Source: Verrucomicrobiota bacterium (GTDB taxonomy: Bacteria; Verrucomicrobiota; Verrucomicrobiia; Limisphaerales; SXQI01). Taken from it: 9,937 bases of DNA. Positions 1-6,892 of the stretch are shown here, piece after piece. The translations under genes and the position numbers were made by a program. The stretch lies in contig WBXJ01000105.1 of the NCBI GenBank assembly GCA_008933045.1, forward strand, positions 1-9,937, written 5' to 3'. The notes under the pieces were generated by a model. The model searched no databases and was not told where the DNA came from. It saw only the letters and a list, made by a program, of their open reading frames with translations. Each line of letters begins with the position of its first letter. Position 1 is the first letter of the stretch.

Positions 1-1365
1 GCAGCTTTTTACGCGGCCGCTCACGGTAAAAAAGTAATCTTAGTTGAGCAGGATAAAAAGCTCGGTGGCGTGTGCTTAAACCGTGGCTGCATTCCTTCCA
101 AAGCTTTGCTGCATGTCAGCAAGTTGGTCAACGAAGCCCGCGACTCGGCTCGTTGGGGTATCACATTCGGCCAACCTCAGTTCGACGTCGATAAGCTGCG
201 CACGTGGAAGGACTCAATCATTACCAAATTGAATCTGGGTGTTGCCAGTCTTGCAAAAGCTCGAGGCGTCCAAGTGCTGCAAGGGCGGGGCTACTTTGAT
301 GATAGCCAAACATTGCGCGTAGAGACAGAGGCAGGGCAACAATTTGTTCAGTTCGAAAAAGCGATCATTGCGGTGGGTTCAAAACCGGCGATGCACCGAG
401 ATTTTGACTTAGGGAATCCTCGGGTCATGACCTCCACAGAAGCATTGAATTTGGAAGATATTCCGGAGAACCTTTTGGTTATCGGTGGCGGTTACATCGG
501 CATGGAGCTTGGGACAGTTTACGCCTCATTGGGCAGTAAGGTTGTTTTGGTCGAGGCTACGGAGGCCATTCTTGTTGGAGCTGACCCGGATCTCGTTCGA
601 CCCGTCGCCAAGTATGCTGAGAAAGCATTCCGCGAAACACGGCTCAAGGCGAAGGTCTTGAAAATGGCCACAAGTGGTAAACAGATCAAGGTGCTGATTG
701 AATACAACGGCCAGAAACTAGAGGAATATTATGATCGAGTGCTTGTTTCCATTGGGCGTTCGCCTAACTCGAATGATATTGGTTTAGAAAACACCAAGGT
801 TTTGAGAGATGATCGCGGATTCCTCAAGGTTGATGAATATCAACAAACAGGAGACGCAAACATTTATGCGATTGGCGATGTCGCAGGCGGAATCATGCTG
901 GCCCATAAGGCTTCAAAGGAAGCACGTATCGCGGTGGAATCTCTTCTCGGCGGACATCCAGTGCCGGAGAAAATCGTGATTCCAGCAGTAGTTTTTACCG
1001 ATCCTGAAGTTGCTTGGGTCGGCTTGACAGAAACCGAAGCCAAGGCAAAAAACATCACCGTTAAAGTGGCTAAGTTTCCTTGGGGTGCTTCGGGTCGTGC
1101 GCTCACGCTTGACCGAACGGACGGACTCACCAAATTGATTATTGACCCAGTAACCGAGCGCATCCTCGGCGTGGGAATGGTTGGTCACGGTGCAGGCGAA
1201 TTGGTGGGTGAAGCCGTCGTTGCTGTAGAAATGGGTGCCTGTGTGAAGGATCTTGCCTCGATAGTCCACGCGCATCCGACTCTTTCAGAGACCATAATGG
1301 AGGCTGCAGAAACTTTTTACGGCCACTCCTCTCATATGTTTAGCCGCAGCCAAGTTGCTGAGTAA
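1..1365 (+). CDS. lpdA: Dihydrolipoyl dehydrogenase (E3), 5'-truncated by window edge
   Basis: FAD-dependent enzyme that reoxidises dihydrolipoamide to lipoamide with NAD+, as the E3 component of pyruvate/2-oxoglutarate dehydrogenase or the glycine cleavage system, in the cytoplasm. The frame is open from base 1, so the true start is upstream; 454 residues are visible and probably only 10-20 are missing, including the first GxGxxG FAD motif. Residue numbers are from base 1. The redox disulfide is C25-x4-C30 in GGVCLNRGCIPSK. An NAD-binding Rossmann motif GGGYIGMELG lies at 162-171. The FAD-contacting segment YAIGDVAGG begins near 289. The C-terminal dimerisation domain carries the His-Glu pair in HAHPTLSE (H425, E430). 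A GTG at base 70 could be read as a start, but it encodes the Val of the disulfide motif and would cut into the FAD domain, so it is not the start. Which complex it serves cannot be told, because no E1 or E2 gene is visible. Family assignment is very secure; mercuric or glutathione reductase is unlikely given the lipoamide-dehydrogenase-type CLNRGC and HPTLSE motifs. Confidence 0.95.
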   Translation, partial: AAFYAAAHGKKVILVEQDKKLGGVCLNRGCIPSKALLHVSKLVNEARDSARWGITFGQPQFDVDKLRTWKDSIITKLNLGVASLAKARGVQVLQGRGYFDDSQTLRVETEAGQQFVQFEKAIIAVGSKPAMHRDFDLGNPRVMTSTEALNLEDIPENLLVIGGGYIGMELGTVYASLGSKVVLVEATEAILVGADPDLVRPVAKYAEKAFRETRLKAKVLKMATSGKQIKVLIEYNGQKLEEYYDRVLVSIGRSPNSNDIGLENTKVLRDDRGFLKVDEYQQTGDANIYAIGDVAGGIMLAHKASKEARIAVESLLGGHPVPEKIVIPAVVFTDPEVAWVGLTETEAKAKNITVKVAKFPWGASGRALTLDRTDGLTKLIIDPVTERILGVGMVGHGAGELVGEAVVAVEMGACVKDLASIVHAHPTLSETIMEAAETFYGHSSHMFSRSQVAE

Positions 1366-1384
1366 GACTTTCGCGAATTTGCAG

Positions 1385-1415
1385 GGCCGTCAGGGAAACC
1401 TGCCGGCCTTTTTTT
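1385..1415 (+). terminator. Intrinsic terminator downstream of lpdA
   Basis: A 10-bp GC-rich stem with one internal mismatch (arms 1385-1394 and 1399-1408) closes a GAAA tetraloop and is followed directly by seven T residues (1409-1415). It begins 19 bases after the lpdA stop codon. This is the classic rho-independent layout and should end lpdA transcription before it enters gyrA antisense. Confidence 0.85.
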
Positions 1416-1418
1416 GTC

Positions 1419-1451
1419 AAAAAGCCCTTCGTTCTTGGAAGAACGAAGGGC
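1419..1451 (-). terminator. Intrinsic terminator downstream of gyrA
   Basis: A perfect inverted repeat (arms 1424-1436 and 1439-1451, 13 bp each, two-base centre, so the real loop is probably six bases) is followed on the minus strand by five T residues (complement of 1419-1423). It starts 17 bases past the gyrA stop. On the plus strand the stem is not followed by a T run, so it looks directional for gyrBA. It abuts the lpdA terminator with a three-base gap. Confidence 0.85.
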
Positions 1452-1468
1452 CTCAAAGTGCACTCGAG

Positions 1469-4102
1469 TTACAACTCGATGGTGGTCTGAGGATCTTCTC
1501 CCTCGGTTTCTTGATTCTCGTTGATCACGGGAGCGATGGCTTGGAGTCTGTCGCCAGTGGAAAGATTGATGAGCTTAACACCCATGGTGTTGCGTCCAGT
1601 TTCGCGAATACCTTTGACGGCAATACGCACCATTTGGCCTTCGACGCTAATCAGCATGATTTCGTCTGCGTCATTTACCGTGAGTGCTCCCACAACGTTT
1701 CCAGTCTTGTCGGTGGTCTTCATCGTGATGACGCCTTTGCCGCCACGGGATTGTTGGCGATACTCCGAAAAATCGGTGCGTTTGCCGATCCCTTGGTCGC
1801 CCGCAACTAGGAGTGTCGCATTCGGAACCACCAGCGCCAGAGCTACGACATTATCTTTGCTCTCAAGCGAGATTCCTCTAACACCCGCAGCCTGACGTCC
1901 CATCGAGCGAACATCTTCCTCATTAAAACGAATGCTCATCCCTTCTTTCGTGATGAGGACAACCTCGTCGGCACCACCGGTGAGATTCACACCCATCAGT
2001 TCATCGCCCTCATCAATGCCGATTGCTATGATGCCGCCTTTGCGCATATTCCCAAAAGCGACTAGCGGTGTCTTCTTAACCGTGCCTTGTTTCGTGCAGA
2101 AAAATAGGAAATTGGGTTGTTCCCAAGTAATATCCTCCTTTTTTGGGCCGTATTTGGACAGGACTCGAATCAGTGCGGCAATCGTTTCTCCCGCTTGCAT
2201 TTGCAGAAGGTTAGCGATACTTCGCCCTTTGGAAGCTCGACCCATATCAGGAATCTCGTGGACACGTTCAACATAAACACGTCCTTTGTTCGTAAAAAAC
2301 ATGAGATAATCATGAGTGCTGGCCGTGAAGAGATGCTCAATAAAGTCGTTTGATTCCCCTTCAACCTGGGCCTCCCGCGTGGTCATTCCGATCACACCCT
2401 TGCCCCCACGTCGTTGGGAACGATAGGAGCTCACGTTGGTGCGTTTGATCAGGCTGTTATGCGTGATCGTGATGATGACACCTTCATTCGCGATGAGGTC
2501 TTCAATATTGATTTCGCCTTCATCAGGAACAATATCGGTCAGACGATCATTGGCATATTTAGTCCGAATTTCTTTGAGTTCGGCTTTGATGATTGTCATC
2601 ACGCGTGATTCGCGAGCTAGAATATCCAACAAATCTTGAATGCGTTTGATCAGCTCGTTGTATTCTCCCTTGACCTTTTCCTGTTCAAGTCCTGTGAGTT
2701 GATAAAGGCGAAGCTCCAGAATCGCGTTGGCTTGAACCTCGCTAAACAAATAACGTCCAGAGGTCAGGCGAGCGGGATTACGTATTAGGACACCGAGTTT
2801 TTCTACATTATTCTTCGTGAATTCGTAGGCCATCAGTTTGACCCGCGCCTCATCACGGTTCTGAGAGGTGCGAATGATGCGAATAAAATCATCCAAGTTG
2901 GCCAACGCGATCAGAAATCCTTCCAAGATTTCAGCGCGATCCTCCGCCTTTCGAAGTTCAAATCGAGTGCGGCGCAAGACTACCTCGCGGCGGTGATCAA
3001 TATAGCAACTGATCATCTCCTTGAGATTTAGAATTTTCGGGCGACCATGGTCGATCGCTAGGGAGTTGACCGAAAAAGTTGTTTCGAGGGATGTGTACTT
3101 AAAGAGATTATTGATCACCACCTTCGGAACGGCGTCTCGTTTTAGCTCGATGACAACACGGGTATTCTCATCCGACTCGTCGCGGATGGCCGTAATGTCG
3201 TTGATCACCTTCTCGTTAACTAAGTCTGCGATGCGCGACACCAAGGTAGCGCGATTGACGTTGTAGGGGATCTCAGTAATGACAATTTGTTCACGCGAAC
3301 CTTTGAGCTGTTCCACGCCGACTTTGCCACGCACGCGAACGCTCCCTCGCCCAGTCTCAAGATACTGACGGATCGGATCTTTCCCGCAGATGATGCCGCC
3401 CGTGGGAAAGTCCGGTCCCTTCACGTGCTTCATCAACTCACTCACGGTGATCTCTGGATTATCAATTTGCGCGCAGATTCCGTCGATGACCTCCCCCAGA
3501 TTGTGCGGAGCCATGTTCGTCGCCATGCCAACGGCGATGCCCGTGCCGCCGTTGACCAATAGATTTGGAAATGCTGCGGGAAATACCACTGGTTCCTCCC
3601 GGGTCTCGTCGTAGTTAGGTACGAAATCCACAGTGTCCTTATCCATGTCCGTTAACAGGGCAGCTCCCAGATGGGTCATTCGAGCTTCCGTATAACGCAT
3701 GGCAGCGGGTGGGTCGCCTTCGACGGAGCCGAAGTTACCTTGCCCATCAATTAAACGTTCCCGCATCGCCCAAGGCTGGGCCATGTGAACAAGCGTCGGG
3801 TAAATGACGGCTTCGCCGTGCGGATGGTAATTGCCGCTCGTATCACCGCAAATCTTCGCGCACTTACGATGTTGCCGATTAGGGAACAGCGATAAGTCAT
3901 ACATCGCGACCAAAATCCTGCGTTGAGAAGGTTTGAGACCGTCACGCACATCAGGCAGAGCGCGTGAGATAATCACCGACATTGAGTAATCAAGAAACGA
4001 GTTCTTGATCTCGTCGGCGACATTGATCTTTTCGACTTTCTCGCTCGCGGCAAAAAGTGGAGTGCCAGCACCAGCATTGCTAGTTGAGTTATCTTCGGGC
4101 AT
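1469..4102 (-). CDS. gyrA: DNA gyrase subunit A
   Basis: Catalytic cleavage-religation subunit of type II topoisomerase gyrase (A2B2), which introduces negative supercoils using ATP hydrolysed by GyrB. The protein has 877 residues, normal for GyrA (E. coli 875). The breakage-reunion domain spans about 25-530, with catalytic Tyr137 in AAMRYTEARM (E. coli Tyr122). The C-terminal DNA-wrapping beta-pinwheel spans about 535-860, with a canonical GyrA box QRRGGKG at 563-569 and a degenerate copy QSRGGKG at 784-790. The box identifies GyrA rather than ParC. The tail is acidic. In the quinolone-resistance-determining region, Ala98 and Pro102 occupy the positions of E. coli Ser83 and Asp87. The start is ATG at 4102; the preceding bases on the coding strand (ATTTTTCC) offer no Shine-Dalgarno sequence. 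It lies 66 bp after gyrB on the same strand, so it is probably co-transcribed, and it ends in its own terminator. Identity is very secure. Confidence 0.98.
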   Translation of the reverse strand: MPEDNSTSNAGAGTPLFAASEKVEKINVADEIKNSFLDYSMSVIISRALPDVRDGLKPSQRRILVAMYDLSLFPNRQHRKCAKICGDTSGNYHPHGEAVIYPTLVHMAQPWAMRERLIDGQGNFGSVEGDPPAAMRYTEARMTHLGAALLTDMDKDTVDFVPNYDETREEPVVFPAAFPNLLVNGGTGIAVGMATNMAPHNLGEVIDGICAQIDNPEITVSELMKHVKGPDFPTGGIICGKDPIRQYLETGRGSVRVRGKVGVEQLKGSREQIVITEIPYNVNRATLVSRIADLVNEKVINDITAIRDESDENTRVVIELKRDAVPKVVINNLFKYTSLETTFSVNSLAIDHGRPKILNLKEMISCYIDHRREVVLRRTRFELRKAEDRAEILEGFLIALANLDDFIRIIRTSQNRDEARVKLMAYEFTKNNVEKLGVLIRNPARLTSGRYLFSEVQANAILELRLYQLTGLEQEKVKGEYNELIKRIQDLLDILARESRVMTIIKAELKEIRTKYANDRLTDIVPDEGEINIEDLIANEGVIITITHNSLIKRTNVSSYRSQRRGGKGVIGMTTREAQVEGESNDFIEHLFTASTHDYLMFFTNKGRVYVERVHEIPDMGRASKGRSIANLLQMQAGETIAALIRVLSKYGPKKEDITWEQPNFLFFCTKQGTVKKTPLVAFGNMRKGGIIAIGIDEGDELMGVNLTGGADEVVLITKEGMSIRFNEEDVRSMGRQAAGVRGISLESKDNVVALALVVPNATLLVAGDQGIGKRTDFSEYRQQSRGGKGVITMKTTDKTGNVVGALTVNDADEIMLISVEGQMVRIAVKGIRETGRNTMGVKLINLSTGDRLQAIAPVINENQETEGEDPQTTIEL

Positions 4103-4168
4103 GGAAAAATTCAGTTAACGACAATGGGGTAAAACAGTTTTTTAAAAGCAGCCGTAGGCAACAATTTG
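4103..4168 (-). other. gyrB-gyrA intergenic spacer
   Basis: This 66-bp AT-rich spacer separates the gyrB stop from the gyrA ATG. I see no stem followed by a T run, so there is no intrinsic terminator and read-through from gyrB to gyrA is expected. There is no clear Shine-Dalgarno sequence ahead of gyrA and no convincing -35/-10 pair. A short imperfect palindrome (AAAACTGTTTT on the coding strand) lies near the middle and is too short to interpret. Confidence 0.6.
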
Positions 4169-6688
4169 TTAGATATCCAAATTCCGCACGTTCAGTGCAT
4201 TGTCCTCGATGAACTGGCGTCGAGGCTCCACTTCGTCACCCATCAGCCGAGTGAACATCAACTCAGCTTCAACTGGATCCGTCATGTCAATTCGCAACAG
4301 TTTGCGTTTCGTTGGGTTCATCGTAGTTTCAAAAAGTTCCTTGGCATTCATTTCCCCCAGACCTTTGAAGCGTTTGATCTGAAGTCCTCGTTTACCGGCC
4401 TCTTTGACAATCTTGAGAATTTCCGAGATTGAGAAGAGGGGCTTGACCTGTTGCTTTTCGCCTTCGCCTTCCAAGACTTCGAACAAGGGTTTATCCTGAG
4501 CGGAGTAATGCTCCATGTTAAACCCTTTCCGCTCCATCTTGTGGAGTAGATCCGCGACCGCCTTGCTTTCGTGAAGCTCAAAATGGCGGGCACGACGAAT
4601 GTTTCCCTTTGTTTTCTCCGCTTTTTCAGTTTGGTTGGCTTCCGGGATCTCATCTCCGAAAAGTCGTAGATCTGGATTCGCTGCCCCAAATTTCGCCAAC
4701 TCTTCCTCGGTGTGAAAATAGTGAACGCTCTCGACATTCCCATCACGTACCTTGACCAAATGACGAGGTAAGGCATGCGTCTTTGCATCCCGCGCATCGA
4801 TATACTCTCCAAAATCACCCCCATGACGGCGAAGTGCTTGAGCGTATTTATCGAGTTGCACTAACAACTCGATGATTTCGGCGAGTTGTTTTTCGGTCAT
4901 CTCCTTCCCGTCAGCCAGATTCCGCAACCGCACGTCCTCGCTCCCGAGTTGTATCAAAATCTTGTTCAATTGCGCATCATCATCGACATACTCGACGCGT
5001 TTCTTGCGGGTAACTTGATAGAGGGGAGGCTGAGCAATATAGACGAAACCCTTTCGCACTAATTCAGTCATTTGCCGGTAGAAAAACGTCAGCAACAACG
5101 TCCGAATGTGAGAACCATCCACATCCGCATCCGTCATAATAATAATTTTGTGATACCTCAGCTTCTCAAGATTGAACGATCCCTCAGCCTCACCATCGCC
5201 AATGCCGGTTCCGATGGCGGTGATCATGGTTCGGATTTCAGTGTTTTGGAGCACCTTATCCAAGCGAGCTTTTTCCACGTTGATCAGCTTTCCTCGCAGC
5301 GGCAGGATTGCTTGAAACTTGCGATCCCTCCCTTGTTTTGCTGAACCACCGGCTGAGTCACCTTCGACAATATAAAGTTCGGTATTGGCCGGATCGCGAT
5401 CCGAGCAATCCGCCAATTTACCCGGCAATCCTCCACCCGTAAGCGCACTCTTTCGAACCGTCTCTCGGGCCTTGCGGGCCGCCTCCCGAGCACGGGCAGC
5501 CGTGAGACCTTTCTCGACAACTTTCTTTGCGATCGAAGGATTCGCATCAAAAAACGTCATCATTCCATCGTAAATGATTGAGGCAACGATCCCATCGACC
5601 TCCGTATTCACGAGCTTTACCTTTGTCTGCGATTCAAATCGAGGGTGTGGAAGCTTCACACTCAACACACAAACCAAACCTTCGCGCACATCATCACCCG
5701 AGAGGCTTGGATCCTTCTCCTTAATTAAATTATTCGCCTTCGCATACTGGTTAATCACACGAGTCAGTGCTGACCTAAAACCGGTGCTGTGCGTGCCACC
5801 ATCGGGGTTGGGGATGGAGTTCGCGAAGAAAAGCATCTGATCCGTATAGCTGTCATTGTACTGCAGCACACAATCAACAAACACATCCTCATCTTTACCC
5901 TCAACTTTCGTTGACCGCTTACCGTTGACAATAATTGCCTTCGGATGGATGACCTGCTTATTACGTCCTAATTGTCGGACAAATTCTTCGATGCCATCCT
6001 TGTACAAAAACTTTTCAGACTTGTTGTCCAACCGTTCGTCCGTAAGCGTGATCTCTACTCCGGGGTTCAAAAATGCTAATTCGCGCAAACGATTGGCGAG
6101 CAAATCAAATTTGAACTCAATTGTGAGAGTAAAAATAGTTGCGTCAGGTTTGAACGTGATCAACGTGCCAGTGCTCTTGGAGGTTCCGATAACCTCAAGC
6201 GGACGCATGGTTTTTCCACGTTCAAACTCCATGAAATAAACCTTACCGTCTCGAGACACCTCAACTTTAAACCAATCCGAGAGGGCGTTAACGCATTTGG
6301 CTCCCACCCCGTGAAGTCCTCCAGAATATTTGTAGGCTCCCTGACCAAATTTGCCGCCCGCATGGAGATTCGTGAGAACTAGCTCGACTGCCGGCATCTT
6401 AAACTTCGGATGCATATCCACAGGAATACCGCGCCCATCGTCCCGAATGGAAACCGAGCCATCGACATTGATGGCAACCTGAATGTGATTGCAGTGCCCA
6501 GCGAGATGTTCGTCGATGGAGTTGTCAAGCACCTCAAAGACGCAGTGGTGCAACCCACGCTCATCGGGATCCCCGATGTACATCCCTGGCCGTTTACGAA
6601 CCGCCTCCAACCCCTCCAATTTGTCGATTTTGGAGGAATCATAAACATCGACCACGGCACCGGGATTAGTAGGAATCAAATCGCTCAT
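4169..6688 (-). CDS. gyrB: DNA gyrase subunit B (long form with TOPRIM-tail insertion)
   Basis: ATPase subunit of DNA gyrase; ATP binding closes the N-gate and drives strand passage with GyrA. It has 839 residues, against about 640 in short GyrBs and 804 in E. coli. The GHKL ATPase domain (about 20-230) shows Glu52 and Asn56 in FEVLDNSIDE, Asp83 in DDGRGIP and the lid motif GGLHGVG at 123-129. The transducer domain (about 235-410) carries QTK at 354-356. The TOPRIM domain has Glu442 in EGDSAGG and the Asp520/522/524 metal triad in DADVDG, followed by PPLY. Residues about 570-765 form an insertion before the C-terminal motif KRFKGLGEMNAKEL, which accounts for the length. Arg465 stands where E. 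coli has quinolone-linked Lys447; Arg is common there in other bacteria. The start is ATG at 6688; the upstream bases (TTTTGAACAGAA) show no strong Shine-Dalgarno. It is the first gene of the gyrBA unit. ParE is much less likely because the partner gene has a GyrA box. Confidence 0.98.
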   Translation of the reverse strand: MSDLIPTNPGAVVDVYDSSKIDKLEGLEAVRKRPGMYIGDPDERGLHHCVFEVLDNSIDEHLAGHCNHIQVAINVDGSVSIRDDGRGIPVDMHPKFKMPAVELVLTNLHAGGKFGQGAYKYSGGLHGVGAKCVNALSDWFKVEVSRDGKVYFMEFERGKTMRPLEVIGTSKSTGTLITFKPDATIFTLTIEFKFDLLANRLRELAFLNPGVEITLTDERLDNKSEKFLYKDGIEEFVRQLGRNKQVIHPKAIIVNGKRSTKVEGKDEDVFVDCVLQYNDSYTDQMLFFANSIPNPDGGTHSTGFRSALTRVINQYAKANNLIKEKDPSLSGDDVREGLVCVLSVKLPHPRFESQTKVKLVNTEVDGIVASIIYDGMMTFFDANPSIAKKVVEKGLTAARAREAARKARETVRKSALTGGGLPGKLADCSDRDPANTELYIVEGDSAGGSAKQGRDRKFQAILPLRGKLINVEKARLDKVLQNTEIRTMITAIGTGIGDGEAEGSFNLEKLRYHKIIIMTDADVDGSHIRTLLLTFFYRQMTELVRKGFVYIAQPPLYQVTRKKRVEYVDDDAQLNKILIQLGSEDVRLRNLADGKEMTEKQLAEIIELLVQLDKYAQALRRHGGDFGEYIDARDAKTHALPRHLVKVRDGNVESVHYFHTEEELAKFGAANPDLRLFGDEIPEANQTEKAEKTKGNIRRARHFELHESKAVADLLHKMERKGFNMEHYSAQDKPLFEVLEGEGEKQQVKPLFSISEILKIVKEAGKRGLQIKRFKGLGEMNAKELFETTMNPTKRKLLRIDMTDPVEAELMFTRLMGDEVEPRRQFIEDNALNVRNLDI

Positions 6689-6892
6689 TTCTGTTCAAAA
6701 GATGGATTTGTCTGGAGACAAATCGTCGTCATAAATCAGCCAATAAAATCGCAGAAAATCGCAGAAAATGCCAACTTTTGTTTCAGGTCATTCTTAACTC
6801 AAAAAGATCCCAAGAATCGCTCACGTTTTCAACGATCCTTGCATCTTAAAAGCTTCTCGGTGCTGGGGTGGCGGTGTAATAACGGACAAGTG
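6689..6892. promoter_or_regulatory. Divergent gyrB/dacB intergenic promoter region
   Basis: These 204 bp separate the divergent starts of gyrB (leftward) and dacB (rightward), so the gyrB promoter and probably the dacB promoter must lie here. I found no -35/-10 pair good enough to call on either strand. The best partial match for gyrB is TTGAAA with a poor -10 at 17-bp spacing; for dacB, a TGTAAT hexamer at 6875-6880 lacks a -35 and sits too close to the ATG. A tandem repeat at 6745-6769 is the only conspicuous structure. No riboswitch or RNA gene was recognised. Confidence 0.6.
6745..6769. repeat. Tandem repeat with 10-bp unit, 2.5 copies
   Basis: The unit AAAATCGCAG occurs twice in direct succession, followed by a half copy (AAAAT). 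It lies 57-81 bases upstream of the gyrB ATG (CTGCGATTTT on the gyrB strand). The 10-bp period is close to one helical turn, which puts the A-runs on one face of the DNA. It could bend DNA or bind a protein, or be chance slippage; the sequence alone cannot decide. Confidence 0.7.

Noticed and set aside
913..1275. Open frame of 120 codons antisense to lpdA
   Set aside because: It lies wholly inside a clearly conserved gene and its translation shows no recognisable motif.
1355..1895. Plus-strand open frames of 151 and 124 codons overlapping the gyrA 3' end
   Set aside because: They are mirror frames of the conserved gyrA coding sequence; the first also runs through both terminators.
4348..4824. 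A 158-codon open frame on the same strand as gyrB in another frame
   Set aside because: Gene-in-gene artefact: gyrB is intact across the region and the alternative translation is arginine/serine-rich without any motif.
1469..6688. Could the topoisomerase pair be ParE/ParC (topoisomerase IV)?
   Set aside because: The canonical GyrA box QRRGGKG at residues 563-569, the full-length pinwheel domain and the acidic tail identify gyrase.
6875..6880. TGTAAT as a -10 element for dacB
   Set aside because: There is no acceptable -35 at 16-18 bp and the start of transcription would fall only a few bases before the ATG.
6410..6892. The open frame of dacB extends 161 codons upstream, antisense to the 5' end of gyrB
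   Set aside because: The upstream part has no family similarity and overlaps gyrB; the signal peptide begins exactly at ATG 6893, so the extension is a chance open frame.
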